A DNA stretch of 64,000 bases from Tubiluchus corallicola (lineage: Eukaryota; Priapulida; Priapulimorpha; Priapulimorphida; Tubiluchidae): the NCBI GenBank assembly GCA_030141605.1, contig JAQGDQ010000213.1, forward strand, positions 246,001 to 310,000. Reading direction: 5' to 3'. Positions 24,801-36,800 of this stretch are shown piece after piece. Numbering within the stretch: the first letter of the stretch is position 1; each line of letters begins with the position of its first letter. Both the position numbers and the translations under genes were made by a program. The notes under the pieces were generated by a model, which was not told where the DNA came from, searched no databases, and worked only from the letters and a program-made list of their open reading frames with translations.

Positions 24801-27800
24801 ATTTTTTTAGAAACATGCACTACAGGCATTGTTCTTGGTCTTGTTTATTTACGAATTACGACATTCCTACCATGCTCCCCCAAATGACCAAGCGGCACAG
24901 CACAATCAGGGCTTGGGACGCTTTTCATGTATATTGTTCCTTCTCCTGTGTAGTGGATAGCCTATTATATGTTCTCTGACTATACCTACTACAAGTCTAC
25001 AATATTATAAAGTAAGCATTAACATTAGTTTTTTCTTTCAAATTTCATTGTAATATAACACTGAAGTACCTTTAGATTTACCCACAAATGATCAGTGGCT
25101 ATCAGTAATGTACTCGAACATTCCTTGAAGTGACTTGTTTATGTAGAAACAAACTAGAAATAATGAATATCCCAACAATAATAGGTTAGGACATTATATA
25201 GAACCGTGCTCCAAAAGAAACAGTGCACAGACAAATGCTATTTAAGCGTCCATTGTAACATTGTGCAAAGTCCTATAAATATGGATATATCATCAAATTA
25301 TGGATGCACTTGCAGCAGTTATTATAGTCTAATCTCTTTGAATGACTTCATGTTCAACTTCATTTCTTTGTGATTTAATCATTTCAGCTTATTTCACCAT
25401 TTCAGCACATTTCTATTGCATTGTTTCTTTTGGAACACCCTGTATTAAAATTTTCAGCAGTGTGTTAGACTAATTCTTTTTTGTTCAGTGGGGACACAAG
25501 TAGAAGATTTACTACCTTTGTCATAGACATATAATTTTGTAATTGTCAATATTTCAGAACCTTCTAGGAATGTTTAAGACTGTTTAGTTCCTTGATTAAC
25601 ATTATAACAGATATGGAGCTCCTGGTGTAGAATTTTACGGTCAGAGCGAGTCGTCTGTCTGTGTCACTAAACTGCTTTTCTTACCAAACCAGGTACGTCT
25701 GCTTATTTCACATATGTAGGTAGCTGAAAGTTTATTTAGTGAAAAATCTAGTTGCTTAGTCCAGTACGCAACTCAGCAATCTGTCTGCTAGATTGTTTCA
25801 GTGCCTTCTCTTACAAAATATGTTTAGACTAACGCCACATGTTTTATGTTGTTTTAGTTTTAATTTCACTGTTTTTGCAGTTCACATGGCGACAGCACTC
25901 AGTTGTGTAAAATGTACAAAATTAAATTCCATTTTCAATTCCATATATAGTTGAGTATAAAAATATTATCTGATTGGATTTTATTATGTGTTTGAGTAAA
26001 TTGGTGTCAAGCAAGACATTTGTAATAACTAATAATGGTGGGACTTGATGTTCCATCTTGGATCTGATCTGCAGCATGACAAAAACTTTCTTTTTTATTG
26101 AATAAATTTAAGTAATGTACTGTATGTCAGTCTTGCTGAGTGTTTGGTGCTAAGAGATTGGAATTTTGTTTATGTGAATTAGCTGAATTTTAGAATCATC
26201 AAGTAAAGGTAGAGTGCCTTGAGTTCATTTTTTAAACATTCAGCCGTAACGTTCATTAGAAGGGTAAATGTATTTGCATTTAATTCGATAAGGTAAGTAT
26301 GACAACATAAATTGTATATACAGCACGTACGTTCTTTAGGGCCGTTTGATTTCCCTCCTGGAAGACAACACATTGCAGCTCTGGGAGTGGAATCTTGTTG
26401 CCGGGAAATCAGTCTTGGAAGTTGTGAATACATGTCGTATTGACGAGAAAAAGGAGGAAAAGAAAGAAGAAACTGAAACAAAGGAAGGGTAATGTATAAT
26501 TTTTAATTTTTATAAAAAAGCATTTATGGTCAAACATCAACTAGCAAGCAAACACTGAATCCTGAAAAACTAACATTCCTTTAAATACAGAATTCTTTTT
26601 GCAGGTAAACAATTCATACAATAACTTTATCATTACCTGTAATAACAAAAGTAGATGTTAAATGTTTATTGTTTAATTTTTATTCAATTCAAATTTTACA
26701 TAACCACTGCTGAGCAAACAGTGTTTTATCTCTTAAGTGTTGTCAATAAAGTTTTATGAGTTTCTTTACCTCATAATTTATTATAGTTTAATTTATTTGT
26801 TTCATATTTTTGTGTTTACTCGCATCGTAATGTTATAAACATATCTGTTTTGCCATGATGGTGATCTCATTCTCGTTGTTGCTCAATGGTGTAATAAGTT
26901 TTTAGTCCGTTTTTATGTTGTCACGTTACAATATTGTAACTTCAAATTCTAAATTTTTACGATAAAATGGATTCTCTGGCATTCTAAATAATATACATAG
27001 AAGTGAATTCCATAGCAACAATAAATGGCATTCTAGGCAACATAACCAGGTAGTTGTGCAGAAAATACTCGATAAGTGAGTAGCTCAAAATTTCGGCATT
27101 CCAGACTAGTTGGTGCAGTTCTCTGCTCGCCTTCTGAGTAAGGTGCAGCCTTAGTTGCAATTTAGCCGCAGCAGTCGATTATTCCCTTAATATGCCTGGT
27201 ATACCCAAATGTTGATTACTTTTTCATTTTATCCTTCCAGTTCTTTTAATATGCCCTTAACTGCAAATGATTCATTAATCTAATTCATGTTTTTTCTGCT
27301 TAATTTTAATTCAACTGTAGTATCATTTGCGTGCACTGTACCGAAGGTATTCTTTATTTAAATTCATAAACTTCACTTAATCGTAGAAAAATTTAGTAGA
27401 AAATCTCAGGCCATTTCTGTATGGATCTTTAAGTGTTTTCTGCACGTAATTTAAAGATGATAAATTCATCATCCTAAAATTAATTAGTCTAAAGGGCAGA
27501 AGAGTGTTGATGTGTGGCGGCATGTGTTTTATGAAGCATGTGCTCTTGTTATATTACGTTGGCAGAACTGAAGTGCTTTACTGCGCTATCGTATGACGCT
27601 TTAATAAATATTTGTTCAATCATTTTATACCGGCGTAATTTGTTGAACCTTGCAATTTTGCAGTAATGGTCGATGCCTAGGTTTTAATTTGTGGCTAAAT
27701 GTTATGCAATGATAGCCAGTAAACTTGTAGTTAGTTTGTTAGATACGGTCATTTTGTTTCTTCTTGGTTCTTTGCTAATAATTTATCAGCAAACTACAGT

Positions 27801-30800
27801 GCATCTTTCCTTCTCGACACAAATTACAATTGCATTAAAACACGGGAATACAAGGTTGGATCTTGCCGATCTGGCACACGTCCAACTCAAGTTGCCATTG
27901 TTATCTTACAATAAACAGCAGCGTTTATTGCTCTTTATTTTGCACTCATTGCGCCGGAAGGGCGTTGATTATTTCTAAAACACGTTCACATCGCCATTGC
28001 GTGTCATCATTACCGAGCTGTACATCTATTTTCACTAAGCTACTGCAGGTGTGTTTCCTAGCTATACAATAATCGTACCTGCCTATTTCTGCCTAGGAGA
28101 ATCAGATTGCTGGCGTCATACTTATTGATCGAGCTAGAGAGAGAGAGAGAGAAAGGGAACGAACTTCCTCGTAAATCTCAGACGATAAAACCCCTCGCCG
28201 AGTGCGCATGCGCGTGGATGACAGATCAAATCACCACCAGTGATTTCTGAAGTTTGCGCTGCAGAAGCCCGTCGGCTTAACGTTGGCTTCGTTTCGCTTT
28301 GACTCCTGGGAGTTGATTTTGTCAGAGCGTTTTGATTAACTCTTCTGTCGCAGCCGACCTTCGTATGTCATTCGTCTCCTTTAAATGATTTCCTAATAAA
28401 TGTCAATGAACCAGCTGTAAATTAATCAGTTACTGGTTAGCTTAGCCGTTGGCATTGCCCGCTACATTTAAATAAATGGGAACTTGATTTAAACGAAGTA
28501 GTTACTCTCTTATGCTACCGTTTCTGACAGGCTATCCAGAAAGCAAGTTCTCGAAGTAATTTGGTCATTAAATTTTTCAGGAGCGCCATTTGTATATGAA
28601 GTATTTTCATTCACCTAAGCGTCATTGTGTACAAATGTTACGAATTTAAGGCGCTTATCACGAAGCTTTGAATACTGTACATGCCTGTGTTAGGGTCCCT
28701 AGGGACTACTGTCCGCATGGTGTGTTGCACCTTTGCCACTTTTCTTCAATGTTATTGCTCTTTGATTTTTGGTTTCCTCTTTTGGTAATTCTGCCATTGT
28801 CCTTTTGAAGAACCTCTTTTTTCAGTTTTAAGAAATAGGACTGATTGGCTTCTAGTCACAACTAGTCATTAGCTTCAAATCTTCACTACAGTGTCAACTG
28901 AACGCCTCGTAAATCTTTGGATCAGGACGAACTTGTGCTGCATAGATACCAGCATTCCCTGGAATCTACTGGTTGTAGCCATTACACCACTGCGCCCGCG
29001 CACACAAAACGGATGCAGTTTTATTAAATATGGCATCTAGTTTTGTTGTAGAATCTATACTGCACATTATTATCCACACAGAATGTTTTATTTTACTTTA
29101 AAATTTTCAAGTCCATATTCCGTAATTAAAGCTATTCTGTTTTCAGTAAATCTGTAATCTACTCCATAACTCGATTACATTATTCGCGTTTTAATTCCCG
29201 GAATCAGTCTGAGTGAATCACGAATTCTTCACGCATGAGTAAGCTAATGATCAATATGACATTACGTGGCTGCTTTCACAATTTATTAACTAACTAGATG
29301 ATTGGTTATCAAAGGCAAGTTATTTTAACGCTGCGTCTGCAGTAATTTGAAAAATGCTATAAACCATATTATCCGTGATTCACGATTTTAGTTTTTTATC
29401 GTTCTTGCGTATCTTCGAATCTTAGTTAATTAAAATTGAAAATCTTTGCTTATCAGTCCTTACTCCTAACTAAATCCCGAACTTCACTCCCGCCGACTTG
29501 ATGCCGAACCCTGAAAACTCCCGATCTCGCGTCCCAAACCTGTCCCGAATACCACAACTGTAGTATCACGTACCAACGTTCAGCTGGATCGAAATTTTAA
29601 TTTTTTTTATAATGTGAGATTGAATTTATGTTTGCTTTTGCTGGCTACAATAGCCTTTTATAGGTTTGTTTTTTATGTTTTTTAATTTTTTTCTGAATTT
29701 ATTTATGAAAATTACCATGATTATCACTGCAAGAAATAAAATTTTAAAAAGTGTTTTTCAGTTACATGTACAATACTTCAGGTTAGATTTGTGTAAAGTT
29801 ATGAATGTGAAATTGACGTTGTAGCAGGTTTGTGCTGTACATCGCGTGATAATTTGCTATTTATTTGTTTATCTCGATGAGGCTTCTTTTTTATACCAGG
29901 AATACATGTCGGAATTTTGGAAGCTCATTAGCGCGCAGTCATAAAATATTCATAATCGTAAAATATTTGTTGCTGACTGAGCTTTAATAATATACAGTTC
30001 GTCTTATATATACACTGTCAATGTGCGAGCAAGAAATTCTAATGAATTTGCAGTTTGGTTATTTTAGAAACTAGAAAATGTTGTTGACATCATTCTTTGT
30101 ACATCGGCAGATTGTCAACAAATTGGTGTTACAAAGCCGCTGGGTTTACAGTTAGTATGACAAAAGTGTTGTAAATTAGAACTATAGAATCTGTATTAAG
30201 TTTTTTTGTTATACTGGATGAGGCCGAGAACCACCGATCATCAAAGAGCCCGTCTTAAGCTTGACGTCAAGCTTTCCTGTCTATGTTTACTACCCACATG
30301 ATGCACCATCCTTCAAATATAAAATCGTATTTGCTTGATTATTTTATTTATATAGGTCAATAGTTGACCATCTGTTTTTTTTTGTTAAAGAGCTTACCTG
30401 ATGTCACTAAAAGTGGAGATTCAGTGCATGCACGATTTATCTTTTCAATCTTATATTTTCGCTATTTAACTTTATTGTTAATATAGTATAAATTATAAGT
30501 CGAAATATCCAAGATCTACAAACGTACAGGACTGCAGGTTCCTCTAAAGTAGACAAGATCCCAGATTTTATTTCAAAATATTTCTTTTTGTAAAAAAAGT
30601 GTTTGCATGTATTAGTAAGCTTACTGCTTGTTCTAGTAAGCTTACTGCATGATGCCAATGACTAGTTTCTTATCAACAGCTTTGAACGCTTCCTCCTTGC
30701 GCATTTCTTTCACTGATTCATAATGGCCTTTTAAAAGTCGATTTGATGGCGCTCTCTGACGGTCTTGGAAAATCAATTTGCGAAGTGAGATTTACCCTAA

Positions 30801-33800
30801 GCCATTTGCAATTAGTTTCTCTTGGTATCTTGCTCTGGTCTTTGTTTCCTGACTGTCTGCTATAATTGCCAGTCAGTTGATTTCGGGCGTTTAATCTAGC
30901 TCCTGGCAAAATGCACACAGCAGTAAAGCTTTTGTGACTGAATGCATGATTTGCAGCCAGTTGCACGTCTATAATGTAATTTAAATGTTTCTTTAAGAGC
31001 CATATCTTTTCCAACTGCGAAAAAATTCACCTTTTTAGCTTTAGCGCTTTTCTTTGTAAGAATGAGTTTCTTGTATTTGCTGTTATAATTGCTGGTTGAT
31101 TATCAGAAGTAATTTGTATGGCAAACACACTTTAGATAGCGAAGTTGATTATATGGTAAAGAAGTGTTTTTAAGTCTTTGAATCATCCATTAAAAGTTGT
31201 TCATTACAAAGGATTTAGTTGAAAATGGATTTAGTCTAATAATGAAATTGTAGTTTTGTCCACCAAACTTGTTACAGTTTTGTAGTTTTTATTTTATTCA
31301 TTTTTTTAATCGATACATTATTCCGCTTAGATTCAGTTTTCCTGTTTTAGATTCCTATCGTATAAAGTTTCTTCCTTCATGTTCTTTAACTCATTGTATA
31401 TGTGTTTTGCACATATTACCTGCTAAAGGCAAATGTTTCCGGTGCAAAACTAAAAACTACTAGTGCATGAAACTAAAAGCAATAATTCAGTATACGTTGA
31501 CATACGCAACGTACAATAGTAAAATATATAATATACATTAGACAAAAATTACATCATTCCCTGATTAACTGCATCTGATCTTTATGTTTCAATTTACTCG
31601 AAAAAAATAAAATTATGTTATCCTTTGTGGAAGTTGCCACGTTCTCTCAAGATTGCATATGTCTTACATGCGTACTACAGACAGGTTTCCTTGTGCTAGC
31701 ATCTAAACTAATGTTAAGATTAACTTATTTTATATTTTACTAATAATTGTACTATAATTATAATTCTGCTAAGTTCTATTTGAATCAATTTTTTAAGATT
31801 ACGATTAAAAGTAATTCCTAATACTTCTGTTGCTGTATAATCAGGGATAATTACATTTTTACTACTAAGGTACTTCTTGTAAATTTGTGTCTCATTTGAA
31901 AAAAAGCAGTAGGTGCTACAGATGATTGATTGCAAAGAAATTTATCCTAATACACCCACAACTACATTGCCAACTCAAACTATTGTAAATGGCCATAAAA
32001 GCTTTTTGAGATTTGGTTGTATTGAACCAATTATGTAGTTTAAAATCCTGCCCTGCCTAAAGGCAGAATAGTACAACAATAATACTGCTGCAATTCAACA
32101 ACGGAAATGAGGTGTAAAGCGAGCCATGCTGTTTGGAAGGATTAAGGCATTTAGCTTTATTTAGCTTTATTTATTTGTTGACTAATTTGTGCCAGTTAGT
32201 TGCAAAGACTAAGTTTTTCATTAATTTTCTGCAGAGAGGCAAAAGAGGCCGAAAAGAAAGAAGAAGCAAAAGAAGGCGAAGGAGAAAAAGTAGAGGGTGA
32301 AGGAAAGGAAAAGAAGGATGAAGAAGCAGCAGCAAAGACTGAAGAGAAGACCGAGGAAGCTGCAGCAGATGATGAAACACCCGAAGAGAAAAAGATCTCA
32401 TCTATGTGCCTCTCCTCAACACACGATTCCTTGTATCTTGGCACAGAAACTGGGAATGTGTATGTTCTGGACACAAAATCGTTTGCTCTGACAGAGAATG
32501 TAATTTATCATGATGTTGCTACCCAAAACTCCAGTGAGGAGGTCAAACACAACCTGGGTGCAGTTGAAGGACTAGCACAGCATCCAACTAATCCAGACAG
32601 GGTATTAATATCTCTCTTGTTCAGGTTTTTGAATTTGTATATTTATTCCAAGTTTGATGAACATTTTGAAGAAATTGCATTTGTGTGATGTTTTGCTGCT
32701 GTTTCGGTTTCACTAATATATTGCTGACATTGCAGTATTTTACTAATCAATATTTATAAAATATTTGACTTTAGTTTTTTGGCTTTTCAGATATTGATTG
32801 GATACAGGAGAGGATTAATTGTGCTGTGGGACAATAAACTGTCAATGGCTATGGGAAACTTTTCATTAAACCAGGTACATACATCCACAGAGTTTGTTAA
32901 TGTACAATATTTCAACATTATTCTGAAAATGCTTTAACCATTGTTTAGGTGCTCTACAATATTTAAATCTAATATAATGCTATGCAGTTTAGTTTTTTAT
33001 TGATCCTTTTTTTCTGAACATACATACTTTTGTATGTTGCTATTTTGATGTGAACTATGTCTATTTAGCGATTTAACAAGTATATAGTAGTACGAGTGTT
33101 GGACTAATGTTTTGAAACAATTGCTGGTCCTGTCATATGAAGCAAAGTGCTAACTAATAGTAAGTTTTTTTTATACCAAGACTAAAGAAAATTTTTTTTA
33201 GATTCTATTAATCTTTGAGAATGTACGGAATCCATCCTATACATATACATTACATGGCAGACTGGCCCATAGCGTCCTTTTGTATCAAATGTAAATTTAT
33301 GATCTCCCGAATAGCAATTTCACATTCATTTCCATACACATCATTTTACAACCTAACCCAACTAATTTCCATTCAACTGCACACTTCATATCGTCTCCTT
33401 TTTATTTCCACTTTTTCACACATCCTACCCCACTACTGCTTCTCCATTTATACTCGCATTATAGTCTCACAAGCCATGTTTTTCAAATGTAAGGCAGCAA
33501 TGATTTATGAGATATAAAAAAATATATTTTCATATTGAATTGAATACCAACTGAATTTTCATATTATGTAATGTGTTGTTATGTTTTGTGTATATATGTA
33601 TTGTTGTATTGGTATTGTCATAATAAAAAATATTGGATTTATGATTGTAGAAGTATGAAGGCAAGTACCTGAAATCTTAAATGTTCCAAAAAATTCTGAT
33701 TGATAATGAGGTACAAAACCACTTGAACTCATTTGGTGGCTTTCAGTACAAATGTTTACATCTTTAACATTCAAACGAGTATCTGTTAAGCTTTCTGCTG

Positions 33801-36800
33801 AAATTATGTAGAAAAAATGAATGGCATTGACATAAGATAAAAATGATCTTTACTTTAGTAATGTGACTCTTATGAAACTTTACAAATTCGCAAATTTATT
33901 CATTCACTTGTTTTTTTCAGGAACTTGAGTCATTGTCGTGGGTTAGTAATGGTGAAAAGTTTGTTAGCTCTTATGCTGATGGTCGATATATTGTTTGGAG
34001 TGTTGGAGACATTAACAAACCAGACATGGCTACCACCACACCATATGGTATGTGTCTTGTGGCATTTTATGAAACTGAAAAAAACTGAAAATAGCTGTTT
34101 TCTTCACATTTGCCATTTTACAAGGTTTATTTCAAAGAAATTTTTCCAAAACCTGTTCCAAAAATCACTCTCACAACATGCTACCATATTGCAAATTTAA
34201 CCTTTTTTTATACTTTTGGCAAGTAAACTATAAATATAAATCTTATCTGAGTGTTAGCTGATGTGCAGATAACTAAAAAAGGAGCTATATTCTTCAAATT
34301 AAAATGCTATTAACACAAGTTTCTACATTCAAGTCACAACACTGGGTAGTTTGTCACCACTAGATTTGAATCGATATTCAGTTATGAAAAGTAAAATTAG
34401 CGCAGAACAATTAAACAATTTTTGGTAGCTGTTTTGAATGTGTTCACATGATCATGTCATATTATTACTAAAGATATTCTTTACTATCTGGTTCAAGCAA
34501 AGCCTTGAATTTAATCAGAAATTTGAATGTGTGACCATCCTTTGAAGGTAGCGGTCCTATTTCTGAATTTTCAAAAGTATCATTTTTAATTTAATTCATT
34601 GAATAAACATTGAGCTTACATATAATATATCTACTGTAACGTGCAAATGGTCAAAGTATGTTACATATGTTTACCGTGAATGTCATTATAAATAGTTTAA
34701 TAAGTTTTTTGAATAAATTATTATTTTAGATATCATTTTTAGATATTTTCACTTAATTATACTAATTATTAACTAAACAAAATACCTATCAATAAATTTT
34801 AGTTTAATAAGAAGAAACTAATTGCCGACTATTAATATCCACCCAAATGTTTATAGTCAGGAAGAACTTAAAGCACAAAAAACGCTCCACTTACATCAAG
34901 CTTAAAAAATTCATATTGAAATTTTATACCACTTACGTAGTGTACTGCCTTTTTGAATTCAGAGCTTTCATCGGCAGTAATGCAGTATAAAACATGTAAA
35001 TTTAAATTCACGCGATGACCGTAGACGCAGCCATCTTGGTGATAAGTCATTTGAAACAAGTTTAGATAACACCGAGTAAAGTTTGGAAAAATAATCAGAG
35101 CATTCATAGCTCACGTGTCACTACTAAATAAAATTTTTAATTACTGTATCTTGTCAATAAGATTAAAAATACATTTTTTGGTTAGTGAGTGGTGCACCCT
35201 GGAGGTGAGTCAATGACATTTTACCAATTGGTGAAAACATTTTTAAATAATTAATAATTTTCTTTTCTAGTTACATAAATCTTTCAAACAGGAAAGTGAA
35301 ATGCTAAGTAATATAACTTTACATGGAAAGTTTTTTGGGACATAGTTTAATACTTCCTTTTCTTCCCCTGATTTACGTTGTGCATATATGATGTAATGTA
35401 ATGGCGCGGTCGGAACAGTATTTAAAGGAAATTTAAGATGACAACTAACAAAAAATCCTTTCAACGTGAGTGTGATATACGCATAAAATCACTATAAAGT
35501 AATATAATTTTTTAAGGCGATTTTCGTGAAACCTACTTCAGGTACCGCTGTTCTCGTCTTTTAATGCTGTTTTATTGCAAAAGTGCCGTGTTATTTAAAA
35601 CAAATATCAGAGTCAAAACTGATTGTCCTGTTATATAGATATGATTTTATGTCTCTAAAACAAAATATAGTGCAATTTTTTGATAGTATTGAATATCGTA
35701 TTTTGTATTTTACAGTCAGTTTCACATCAGCCAACGATGACCCTTGCAAGGGTCAACACATGCTACAATTTGTCTGAATGTTTTTAAATTAATTTGTTCA
35801 TGATTAAATGCCTGATTTTATCAACAATTAGGTATTTGTAATTTCTATAGAACAAAAAGTTTATTATGTAAAAACATCGAAACTGATGTTCATTGCTAGT
35901 AGTTTTCAGTCTAGTACATGTAGTAAAACATTACAATGTGTAATGTTGCAGTACTTAATTATTGTAACTCTGTTTTGCAGGCCCATTTCCATGCAAGCCA
36001 ATCACAAAGGTCGAATGTCTATCCGCTTCTGAGTAAGTGCTTTATGCATTTTTTGAGGTTCAGGATGGCATCGGGGTTCGGGACGTTAATTTTGAGGTCA
36101 GAATTTTTGGGGGTTCAGGGTCGAGTGGTCGGGATCGAAGTTCGGGTCAGGACGAAATGTTGTGGATCGAGGTTCCTGACACCGAATTATAAAAACAATT
36201 ACCAGTAATACAGGGAAATTCTGCAATTTTAGTTCCATTCTTGTTAATATTGATAACTGCGGCATGATTGATCTATTCGTATGTTCAAATAGTTTCTTCT
36301 ACAGCAGTTGACAACATGCTACTGCAGTACATTTCAGATTGTTCTTCTACAACTCTACATAACGTAATGTGGCATCTCTACATAACCAAATCTTGCATTG
36401 CTAAGTAAATGTAAAATAAACATAACTGTAATCTTTTTGCTATCAAGTAAAAATAATTATTAGAAAGAATAATTATACATGGAGCCTACTGACTAAGAAG
36501 AAATATCTGCTTAAGCGGTATTTATGTGGGATTTATATGGGAACGGTACTAGTGGTAACACTGTAAAACAAGAATATATTTTTTGTAAATTGTTCCAACA
36601 TTATTGGCAGATAACATCCACGACTTACGCAGAAGCATCACACTTCCAGGTGACTGAATGTGCATTGTCTGTGTGTGGCATGAAAAGCTACTCACGTATG
36701 CAGTTATGATTAATAGAACTCAATAAAAAAATATGCTATCGCGAAATCTAATTGATGAATAACTTCATAAATGGCTCATTTTTCTTCGTATGCCTCAAAA

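Larger units (their letters stand above)
26489..32234. other. Lgl intron 4 (5.7 kb), inside K/E insertion 1
   Basis: It contains a (GA)n tract and GC-richer island with an NRF1-like site (28133-28400), a tRNA-like SINE candidate on the minus strand (about 28915-29003), a CCCGAAC array (29461-29560), an 18-bp palindrome with CRE (30257-30274), and a duplicated GTAAGCTTAC palindrome (30613-30644). Confidence 0.55.

Noticed and set aside
32171-32474. Minus-strand Ser/Phe/Leu-rich frames opposite Lgl exon 5
   Set aside because: Same cause: shadow of the GAA/AAG-rich exon.
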